64,000 nucleotides of DNA, taken from Burkholderiales bacterium (GTDB lineage: Bacteria; Pseudomonadota; Gammaproteobacteria; Burkholderiales; Burkholderiaceae_C). Location of the stretch: the NCBI GenBank assembly GCA_016191525.1, contig JACPOK010000037.1:62001-126000 (forward strand), written 5' to 3'. Position numbers and translations under genes: made by a program. A model generated the notes under the pieces. It was not told where the DNA came from. It saw nothing but the letters and a program-made list of their open reading frames with translations, and ran no database searches. Shown one piece after another: positions 1 to 6,767 of the stretch; positions within the stretch are counted from its first letter, which is position 1; each line of letters starts with the position of its first letter.

Positions 1-370
1 CGGTCTTCAGGCGCTTCAGGCTGGCCTCGCACGAGGCCAGGATGTCTTTTGCCGTCATGCCGGAGCCCTCGCGCACCCAGGGCATGCCGCGCGAGGGGCC
101 CGCCACCTTGGTGGCCAGCACCAGCTTGTCGCGGGCGCCGGGGTTCTTGGCGAACCAGTTGCCGATGATGGTTTCGGTGGCGCCAAAGGTTTCGGCGCGC
201 GCCGGCACCGCGTACATCTCGGCCGTGTCGATGAAGTTCACGCCGCGCTCCAGCGAGCGGCTGAGGATGGTGTGGGCCGTGGCCTCATCCACCTGTTCGC
301 CGAAGGTCATGGTGCCGAGGCAGATGGGCGTGACCTGCAGGTCGCTGGCGTCGAGTTGGACTTTGTTCAT
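1..370 (-). CDS. Aldo/keto reductase, N-terminal part (runs off the window)
   Basis: The minus strand reads from an ATG at 370 to the window edge, giving 123 residues of an NAD(P)H-dependent aldo/keto reductase of the Tas/YajO type. The opening LDASDLQVTPICLGTMTFGE is the usual first strand of the TIM barrel. FIDTAEMYAVP carries the Asp and Tyr of the catalytic tetrad and LATKVAGPSRG carries the Lys. The family reduces carbonyl compounds in the cytosol; the substrate cannot be told from this part. It is divergent from the glycosylase gene at 443, with 72 bases between the two starts. No strong ribosome binding site is visible before the ATG. Confidence 0.85.
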   Translation of the reverse strand, partial: MNKVQLDASDLQVTPICLGTMTFGEQVDEATAHTILSRSLERGVNFIDTAEMYAVPARAETFGATETIIGNWFAKNPGARDKLVLATKVAGPSRGMPWVREGSGMTAKDILASCEASLKRLKT

Positions 371-442
371 GGAAGAAGGACTACAGGGAGGGGAATGGAC
401 TGCGCAGAATAATTGATTTTCCCCATCGACGCAGTCACCGCC

Positions 443-1174
443 ATGCCAGAAGGCCCGTCCATCGTCATCCTGAAGGAAGAAGCCGCCGCCTTCGCCGGCC
501 GGAAGATCCTGCGGGTGGAGGGCAATACGAAGATCGAAAAGGAGCGCCTGCTCAACCAGCGCGTCGTGGCGCTGCGCAGCTGGGGCAAGCATTTCCTGAT
601 CGAACTGCCGAAGTTTTCCGTGCGCATCCACCTGCTGATGTTCGGCAGTTACCGCATCAATGAGCGCAAGGAAGCGCCGCCGCGGCTGTCACTCGGCTTC
701 ACCAACGGTGAGTTGAACTTCTACACCTGCTCGGTGCGCTTCATCGAGGAGCCGCTGGATGAGGTGTACGACTGGCGGGGCGACGTGATGTCGAACGAGT
801 GGGACGCGGCGCTGGCGCGCAAGCGCCTGCGCGCCCAGCCCGGCATGCTGGTGTGCGACGCGCTGCTGTACCAGGACATCTTCGCGGGCGTGGGCAACAT
901 CATCAAGAACGAGGTGCTGTTCCGCATCCGGGTGCACCCGCTGTCCACCATTGGCGCCCTGCCTGCGGCGAAATTGCGCGAGCTGGTGGCGCAGGCGCGG
1001 CAATACAGCTTCGACTTCTACGAGTGGAAGAAGGCGTTCGTGCTGAAGAAGCATTGGCTGGCCCACACCAAACGTACTTGCCCGCGCTGCGATATCCCGT
1101 TTGTCAAGGCGCACCTGGGCAGGACAAACCGCCGCAGCTTCTTCTGCGAGAACTGCCAAATGCGGTATGGGTAG
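443..1174 (+). CDS. Fpg/Nei-family DNA glycosylase
   Basis: A 243-residue base-excision repair glycosylase/AP lyase of the formamidopyrimidine-DNA glycosylase / endonuclease VIII family. The start at 443 is chosen over an in-frame one at 413 because it gives MPEGP, whose Pro2 (after Met removal) and Glu3 are the catalytic residues. The helix-two-turn-helix region is seen in GVGNIIKNEVLFRIRVHP, and the C-terminal zinc finger in CPRC followed by CENC. It is a little shorter than E. coli Nei or MutM (about 263-269 residues). Whether it prefers oxidised purines or pyrimidines cannot be told from sequence alone. It ends 12 bases from the convergent acyl-CoA synthetase gene. Confidence 0.88.
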   Translation: MPEGPSIVILKEEAAAFAGRKILRVEGNTKIEKERLLNQRVVALRSWGKHFLIELPKFSVRIHLLMFGSYRINERKEAPPRLSLGFTNGELNFYTCSVRFIEEPLDEVYDWRGDVMSNEWDAALARKRLRAQPGMLVCDALLYQDIFAGVGNIIKNEVLFRIRVHPLSTIGALPAAKLRELVAQARQYSFDFYEWKKAFVLKKHWLAHTKRTCPRCDIPFVKAHLGRTNRRSFFCENCQMRYG

Positions 1175-1186
1175 GTGGATTGCGGG

Positions 1187-2968
1187 TCAGGTCCGCAACG
1201 ACAGTGCCTTGGCCTTCTCTTCTTCCTGCAGCCGCAGCACCCGCCGCTGCACCTTGCCGGTGGTTGTCATCGGCAGCGCGTCGATGAACTCGATCTCTTT
1301 CGGGTACTCGTAGGGCGCCAGCATGCCGCGCACGTGGAGCTGCAACTGCGCGATCAGCTCCGAGTCAAAATCGGCTGCAGAGCGCTTCCCGCCTGCGCGG
1401 GCAGCTATGAAATCAGGAGCAAGCACGACGAAGGCCTTGACCACGGCGCCGCGCTCCTTGTCGGGCTTGGGCACCACGGCGGCATTGATCACGGCCGGGT
1501 GCTTGACCAGGCAGTTCTCGATTTCGCCGGGCCCGATGCGGTAGCCCGCCGCCTTGAACACGTCGTCGGCCCGGCCCTGGTACCAGAGGTAGCCGTCGGC
1601 GTCGCGCGTGGCCAGGTCGCCGGTGCGGCACCAGTTGCCGGTGTGCTTGCGCGCGGTGGCCTCGTCGTTTTTCCAGTAGCCCAAAAAGAAGATCGGGTCG
1701 GGCTGGCCGTGCACGTCCAAGCGGTTCACCGCCACGTCACCGGCCACGCCCACCGCGCATTCATTGCCGTCGTCGTCGATCACCGCCACCCGGTGGCCGG
1801 GGTAGCCCCGGCCCATGCTGCCGGGACGCGCAGGCCAGCCAATGCCGCCCGCCGTGTTGCCATTCATGGCGCAGTTGCCCACCACGTAGTTCATTTCGGT
1901 CTGGCCGAACATCTCGTTGACGGTGACGCCCAGCTGCTCCTTGCAATAGGCGAACACCGCGTCGCCCACTGCTTCTCCCGCGCTCATCATGGCCTGCAGC
2001 TTCAGCTTGAACTGGCCGGAGGGCCTGGGGTAGGCCTTCATCATGGCCTTCAGCGCGGTGGGAAACAGGAAGGTGTGCGTAACGCCGTGCTGCTGCATCA
2101 GCGTGAACGCCAGCTCGGGGCTGAAGCGGCCGTTGTGCGCCACGATGGGCCGGCCGAAATACAGCGTGGGCAGCAGCGCATCCATCAGGCCGCCGGTCCA
2201 GGCCCAGTCGGCCGGCGACCAGAACACGGCGCGCGACTCCGTTCGGGCTGAGCCTGTCGAAGCCTTGGCGGGGTCAAACCCGAACCAGTTGTGGCTGCAG
2301 ACAAAGCCCGGCAGGTTGCCGATCAGCGCGCGGTGCGGAATGAAGGCGCCCTTGGGCGGGCCGGTGGTGCCGCTGGTGTAGATCAGCACGGCGCCCTCAT
2401 CAGCCCTGGTTTCCACGGCGGTGAAAGCCGCGCCCTGCGAAGCCAGCGCGCTTTCCCATTCCAGGTCGGCGCCTTCCAGCGCGGTGCCCACGCCGATCAC
2501 CTTGCGCAGCGCCGGGCACTGCGCGCGCACCGCCCGCAGGCTGGCCAGGGAGCTTTCGTCGCAGATGGCGGCTACCGCCTCGCTGTCCTGCAGGCGGTAC
2601 TCCAGCGCCTCGGGGCCGAACAGCATCGACAGCGGCATGGCCACCGCTCCCAGCTGGAACACCGCCATGTAGGCGATGGCTGTCTCGAAGCGCTGCGGCA
2701 TGATGATGGCCACCCGCTCGCCGCGCTTGACGCCCAGCGCCCGCAGCACGTTCGACAACCGGTTGGCGCCCTCCTGCAACTGCGCGTACGAGAGGAAATC
2801 GGCTGCAGGCCGCGCCGAATGTGCGTAGACCGCTACTCTTTTTGTAGCATCGGGGCGCTGGGCCCACTGCCCGCAGCAGGCCTGGGCGATATTGAAATGC
2901 TCCGGCACCTGCCAGCGGAAGCCCCGGTGCATCGCCGCGTAGTTGTCCCTGCCTTGACTGACGGCCAT
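1187..2968 (-). CDS. AMP-forming acyl-CoA synthetase
   Basis: A 593-residue adenylate-forming enzyme that activates a carboxylic acid to acyl-AMP and then acyl-CoA. The start at 2968 has a good ribosome binding site (GGAGA) seven bases upstream; an in-frame ATG at 2995 is less likely. Motifs are the P-loop LIYTSGTTGPPKGA, WSPADWAWTGG, the hinge/A8 region WYQGRADDVFKAAGYRIGP and the C-terminal lysine motif TTTGKVQRR. The chain length is close to medium-chain or acetyl-CoA-synthetase-like enzymes; the true substrate is unknown. Three stretches look like dispersed repeats read through in frame (about residues 41-58, 236-244 and 517-534). It is divergent from the hydrolase gene at 2995. Confidence 0.9.
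   Translation of the reverse strand: MAVSQGRDNYAAMHRGFRWQVPEHFNIAQACCGQWAQRPDATKRVAVYAHSARPAADFLSYAQLQEGANRLSNVLRALGVKRGERVAIIMPQRFETAIAYMAVFQLGAVAMPLSMLFGPEALEYRLQDSEAVAAICDESSLASLRAVRAQCPALRKVIGVGTALEGADLEWESALASQGAAFTAVETRADEGAVLIYTSGTTGPPKGAFIPHRALIGNLPGFVCSHNWFGFDPAKASTGSARTESRAVFWSPADWAWTGGLMDALLPTLYFGRPIVAHNGRFSPELAFTLMQQHGVTHTFLFPTALKAMMKAYPRPSGQFKLKLQAMMSAGEAVGDAVFAYCKEQLGVTVNEMFGQTEMNYVVGNCAMNGNTAGGIGWPARPGSMGRGYPGHRVAVIDDDGNECAVGVAGDVAVNRLDVHGQPDPIFFLGYWKNDEATARKHTGNWCRTGDLATRDADGYLWYQGRADDVFKAAGYRIGPGEIENCLVKHPAVINAAVVPKPDKERGAVVKAFVVLAPDFIAARAGGKRSAADFDSELIAQLQLHVRGMLAPYEYPKEIEFIDALPMTTTGKVQRRVLRLQEEEKAKALSLRT
1368..1420 (-). repeat. 53-bp dispersed repeat, copy 1, inside a coding sequence
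   Basis: On the minus strand this begins GCTCCTGATTTCATAGC and ends GCAGCCGATTT. It has the same length and the same terminal features as the copies at 2796-2848 and 8500-8552. It is read in the same frame as those, giving an 18-residue piece that starts APDFIA and ends RSAADF inside the acyl-CoA synthetase. The middle holds a short CCCGC/GCGGG hairpin. The three copies were matched by eye. Confidence 0.6.
2239..2263. repeat. Short dispersed repeat (TGSARTE / FDRLSPNG type)
   Basis: The 25 bases beginning CCGTTCGGGCTGAGCCTGTC match a small repeat that I recall as very common in Comamonadaceae genomes, often mistranslated as FDRLSPNG or TGSARTE. Here it is read inside the acyl-CoA synthetase as STGSARTE, between FGFDPAKA and SRAVFWSPADW, where related enzymes would have a short loop. 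Only one copy lies in this window, so its repeat nature rests on memory rather than on the window. Confidence 0.6.
2796..2848 (-). repeat. 53-bp dispersed repeat, copy 2, inside a coding sequence
   Basis: On the minus strand it begins GCTACAAAAAGAGTAGC and ends GCAGCCGATTT. It is read in frame near the N-terminus of the acyl-CoA synthetase as an 18-residue piece starting ATKRVA and ending RPAADF. Length, end motifs and frame equal those of the copies at 1368-1420 and 8500-8552. Confidence 0.6.
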
Positions 2969-2994
2969 GCGCTGTCTCCTTATCATTGACGGCA

Positions 2995-3900
2995 ATGTAC
3001 CAAGCCCAACGTGAATCCCGCAGCGAGTTTGTCCCCATCCGCAACCTGAAGTACCACGTGCGCATCTGGGGCGAGCCGGGCGCGGGCAAGGTGCCGCTGG
3101 TGATGGTGCACGGCTGGATGGACGTGGCCGCTTCCTACCAGTTCGTGGTCGATGCGTTCGCCAGGGACCATTACGTGATCGCGCCGGACTGGCGCGGCTA
3201 CGGCCTGACCGAATCGCCTGTGGCCGACAACTACTGGTTTCCCGACTACCTGGCCGACCTGGATTTCCTGCTGGACCACTATTCGCCGGCCGCGCCGGTT
3301 CATCTGGTGGGCCACAGCATGGGCGGCAACATCGCCATGCTGTATTCCGGCAGCCGGCCGGCGCGCATCCGCAAGCTGGTCAACCTGGAAGGCTTCGGCA
3401 TGCCGGCCACGCGGCCGGCGCAGGCGCCCAAACGCTATGCCCGCTGGATGGATGAGCTCAAGGGCTTTCACCGCGGCGAGCTGGCGCTGAAGCTCTATGA
3501 CTCGGCCGAGGGCGTGGCCAAACGCCTGATGAAGACCAACAAGCGCCTGCCCGCCGACAAGGCCGAATGGCTGGCCCAGCACTGGGCCCATCCCGATGCC
3601 GACGGCAAGTGGCGCATCCTGGGCGACGCGGCCCACAAGATAACCAACGCCAGCCTGTTTCGCGTGGATGAGGTGCTGGAAATCTACAAGGCCATCAGCG
3701 CGCCCACGCTGGCCGTGGAAGCCGGCGACAACAGCCTGGAGCAATGGTGGCAGGGCAAGTTCACGCTGGCCGAGTACCACGAACGGCTTCTGAGTGTGCC
3801 CGATGCACGCAAAGGTTTTATTGCCGACGCCGGTCACATGCTGCATCACGACCAGCCCGAGGCGCTGGCTCGGCTAATTGAGGAATTTCTCTCAACCTGA
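2995..3900 (+). CDS. Alpha/beta-fold hydrolase
   Basis: A 301-residue serine hydrolase of the alpha/beta fold. The oxyanion-hole strand is seen in LVMVHGWMD, the nucleophile elbow in GHSMGG and the catalytic His in DAGHMLHHDQPE, at the normal spacing for epoxide-hydrolase/haloperoxidase-type members. No signal peptide is present, so it should act in the cytosol. The ATG at 2995 is used; a TTG three codons earlier is possible, and neither has a clear ribosome binding site. The gene is divergent from the acyl-CoA synthetase with only 26 bases between starts, so the two probably share a promoter region. The substrate is unknown. Confidence 0.85.
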   Translation: MYQAQRESRSEFVPIRNLKYHVRIWGEPGAGKVPLVMVHGWMDVAASYQFVVDAFARDHYVIAPDWRGYGLTESPVADNYWFPDYLADLDFLLDHYSPAAPVHLVGHSMGGNIAMLYSGSRPARIRKLVNLEGFGMPATRPAQAPKRYARWMDELKGFHRGELALKLYDSAEGVAKRLMKTNKRLPADKAEWLAQHWAHPDADGKWRILGDAAHKITNASLFRVDEVLEIYKAISAPTLAVEAGDNSLEQWWQGKFTLAEYHERLLSVPDARKGFIADAGHMLHHDQPEALARLIEEFLST

Positions 3901-3937
3901 GCCACCGCTCCACCCCGGAAAGGTAACAGTGCTTGTC

Positions 3938-3953
3938 GTAGGAGTTGTCCTAC
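3938..3953. promoter_or_regulatory. Perfect inverted repeat GTAGGA-N4-TCCTAC
   Basis: A six-base inverted repeat with a GTTG spacer lies 34 bases before the start of the secreted DUF2927-like gene. It could be an operator or part of a promoter. Related TAGGA/TCCTA half sites occur at 10982-10998, 25967-25974 and 26306-26314, each close to the start or end of a small gene. The regulator is not known. Confidence 0.35.
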
Positions 3954-3986
3954 CCCACACTGTGACCACAAGTAACGGGGTGACTC

Positions 3987-4940
3987 ATGCGGAAGCTGTT
4001 CCTGGGTTTGTTTTGCCTTGCAGGTTTGATCGGTTCGGGCGTCGCCCGTGCCGATGAGTTCGAGCAGGGCCTGGGCACGTTGTGGGAAGTGCTGTGGCAC
4101 CAGAGCGGCACGCCGACGCGCGTTGTGCGCTGGGACAGCGACATCCGCGTGCGCATTTTCGGCGTCAACTCAGCGTCGCACCGCGCCTATGCGCTGCAGG
4201 CGCTGCGCGCGGTCACCACCGAAGCCGGCGTCAAGCTCACCGACGTGAGCGACTCGCCCGATGCGGAAGAGCTCTCCAACGTCGATGTCGAATTCGTCGC
4301 CGACAACGGCCTGGAAGACAACCAGCCCTGTGCTACCTACCTGGACTTCAAGCACGAGACCCGCATCGATAACGCCACCATCCAGATGCGCGGCAAGGAC
4401 GTGTGGCGCTGCGCCTACCACGAGGCCATGCACCTGATGGGCCTGCGCGGCCACCCGGCCGGCAAGACTGTGCTGAGCTATTTCCCCTGGCGCGTGGACG
4501 GCCTGCTGCCGCTGGACCGCGTGATGCTGCGCGCCTGGTATTCGCCGCGCATGGCACCCGGCATGACGCCGTTCGAAGCGCTGCCGGTGCTGGCCGACGA
4601 GCTGGTCGCCACCGCGGCCGACAAGCCCGCCGCCACCCTGGTGCGCAACCAGTTCCTGGCCGCCGCCATCCAGCAAAGCCAGGCCTACGCCAGCGGCCAG
4701 GGCGACATCCCGGCCGTGATCAAGCGCTCGGGCAAGGCCACCGACGAAGGCATCCGCCACGGCCGCCGCGAAATGAGCTATTTCCTGGGCGTGGCCTACC
4801 AGGAAGGGGCCACCGTGCCGCGCGATGCGACCGTGGCCGTGCGCTGGTTCCAGCAGGCCGCCAGCCAGGGCAACCAGCCCGCGCAGCAGCGCCTGGGCAC
4901 CCTGGCCAGCAGCCGCGCCGCGCCCGTTCCGCAGCGCTAG
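3987..4940 (+). CDS. Secreted DUF2927-like zinc-protease-fold protein with Sel1 repeat
   Basis: A 317-residue protein with a signal peptide (cleavage expected after the Ala-Arg-Ala at residues 20-22). A globular domain follows that resembles DUF2927, and the last 70 residues look like a Sel1-type helical repeat ([19 protein letters not shown]). Residues 145-156 read [12 protein letters not shown], a metzincin-like HExxHxxG zinc motif with a further His at 156, so a periplasmic or secreted metallopeptidase is plausible. The third ligand is one residue later than in the classical HExxHxxGxxH. It stands alone between a hydrolase gene and prfB. Family assignment is by resemblance; enzyme activity is inference. 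Confidence 0.65.
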   Translation: MRKLFLGLFCLAGLIGSGVARADEFEQGLGTLWEVLWHQSGTPTRVVRWDSDIRVRIFGVNSASHRAYALQALRAVTTEAGVKLTDVSDSPDAEELSNVDVEFVADNGLEDNQPCATYLDFKHETRIDNATIQMRGKDVWRCAYHEAMHLMGLRGHPAGKTVLSYFPWRVDGLLPLDRVMLRAWYSPRMAPGMTPFEALPVLADELVATAADKPAATLVRNQFLAAAIQQSQAYASGQGDIPAVIKRSGKATDEGIRHGRREMSYFLGVAYQEGATVPRDATVAVRWFQQAASQGNQPAQQRLGTLASSRAAPVPQR

Positions 4941-4994
4941 AACCCTGGCGCGGCGCGCCCATGAGAAAATCCCGGGTTCACCTAGGATTGACTC

Positions 4995-6099
4995 ATGGAC
5001 GCAGAACGCATCAACCTCATCGGTTCCACCCTCACGGATCTGTCGGCTCGCACCGAAGATCTGCGGAGGTATCTTTGACTTCGATGCCAAATCGGAGCGC
5101 CTGAGGACCGTCACCGCCTCGCTGGAAGACCCCGGCGTCTGGAACGACCCCAAGAAGGCCCAGGAACTGGGCAAGGAAAAAAAGCAGCTGGATGGCGTGG
5201 TGCTCACCATCACCAACCTCACCAGCGAGCTGTCGGACAACCTCGAGCTCTTTGAAATGAGCAAGGAGGAAGGCGACGAGGCGGGCCTGGCCACCATAGA
5301 GGCAGAAGGCGCCAAGCTGGCCAAGGACGTGGAGCTGCTGGAGTTCCGCCGCATGTTCAACAACCCGGCCGACCCGCTGAACGCCTTCCTGGACATCCAG
5401 GCCGGCGCCGGCGGCACGGAAGCGTGCGACTGGGCCAGCATGCTGCTGCGCCAGTACCTGAAATACGCTGAGCGCAAGGGCTTCAAGGCCTACGTCGAGG
5501 AAGAAACCGCGGGCGATACCGCGGGCATCAAGAGCGCCACCATCAAGGTGGAAGGCGAGTACGCCTTCGGCCTGCTGCGCACCGAGACCGGCGTGCACCG
5601 GCTGGTGCGCAAGTCGCCGTTCGACTCCTCCGGCGGGCGCCACACCTCGTTCGCCTCCGTGTTCGTTTACCCCGAGGTGGATGATTCGATCGTGATCGAC
5701 ATCAACCCCTCGGATGTGCGCACCGACACCTTCCGCGCGTCGGGCGCGGGCGGCCAGCACATCAACAAGACCGATTCGGCGGTGCGCCTCACGCACATTC
5801 CCACCGGCATCGTGGTGCAGTGCCAGGACGGCCGCAGCCAGCACAGCAACAAGGACGTGGCCTGGCAGCGCCTGCGCTCGCGCCTGTACGACCATGAAAT
5901 GCGCAAGCGCATGGAAGAACAGCAGAAGCTGGAAGACACCAAGACCGACGTCGGCTGGGGCCACCAGATCCGCAGCTACGTGCTGGACAACAGCCGCATC
6001 AAGGACCTGCGCACCGGCGTGGAAATCTCGGCCATCCAGAAGGTGCTGGACGGCGACCTGGATCCATTCATTGAAGCCAGCCTGAAGCAAGGCGTGTGA
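4995..6099 (+). CDS. prfB: Peptide chain release factor 2 (programmed +1 frameshift)
   Basis: Release factor 2 recognises UAA and UGA stops and triggers peptide release on the ribosome. Frame 0 starts at ATG 4995 and reads 27 codons to an in-frame TGA at 5076-5078. The site CTT TGA C at 5073-5079, with an internal GGAGG at 5065-5069, is the classical autoregulatory +1 frameshift: slipping past T5076 resumes at GAC 5077 and runs to 6099, for 367 residues in all. GAGGQHIN contains the GGQ motif that enters the peptidyl-transferase centre, and a class-2 codon-recognition domain precedes it. The HAD gene follows with a one-base overlap. Confidence 0.97.
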
Positions 6100-6767
6100 T
6101 GCGCACGTCCGCCCTGATCTTCGACATGGACGGAACCATGGTGGACTCCATGCCCTGGCATGCGAAGAGCTGGGTGGAATTCACGCGGCGGCATGGCATC
6201 CCGATGGACGTCAAGGAGCTGCTGCGCCGCACCACCGGGCGCACCGGTCCCGAATGCATGCGTGAGCTGTTCGCGCGCGAACTGGCCGACGACGAGGCTC
6301 TGCGCCTCGTGGGCGAGAAGGAAGCCATCTACCGCGAGCTGTTCACCCCGGTGTTCGCCGAGGTGGGCGGCTTCAGGGCTTTTGCGGCGCAGGCCCATGG
6401 CCGCGGGCTGAGGATGGGCGTGGGCACCGCGGGCGACAGGCACAACATCGCCTTCGCTTTCTCCCACCTGAAGATGGAGCCCGCGCCCCACGCTGTGGTG
6501 GGCGGCGACGAAGGCCTGCCGGGCAAACCCGAGCCCGCGATCTTCCTGGAAGCGGCGCGGCGCATGGGCGCGGCGGCAGCCGAATGCATTGTTTTCGAGG
6601 ATGCGCCGCTGGGCATCGAGGCCGCCCGCCGCGCCGGCATGCGTGCCGTGGCGGTGTGCACCAGCCACAGCGCGCAGGAACTGGCCGGCCCCCACGTCGT
6701 TGCGCAGGTGCGCGACTACCACGAGCTGATGGACAAGAATTTTCTGGAGAGCCTGCATGTTGCGTGA
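6099..6767 (+). CDS. HAD-superfamily phosphatase (beta-phosphoglucomutase-like)
   Basis: A 222-residue haloacid-dehalogenase-type hydrolase. Motif I is FDMDGTMVDS (nucleophile Asp and general acid Asp), motif II lies in MGVGTAG, motif III is GKPEP and motif IV is FEDAPLGIEAA. A helical C1 cap sits between motifs I and II, as in beta-phosphoglucomutase and small sugar-phosphate phosphatases. The ATG overlaps the prfB stop by one base (TGATG), which suggests translational coupling, and the 3' end overlaps pepN by 11 bases. The substrate is not known. Confidence 0.88.
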   Translation: MRTSALIFDMDGTMVDSMPWHAKSWVEFTRRHGIPMDVKELLRRTTGRTGPECMRELFARELADDEALRLVGEKEAIYRELFTPVFAEVGGFRAFAAQAHGRGLRMGVGTAGDRHNIAFAFSHLKMEPAPHAVVGGDEGLPGKPEPAIFLEAARRMGAAAAECIVFEDAPLGIEAARRAGMRAVAVCTSHSAQELAGPHVVAQVRDYHELMDKNFLESLHVA

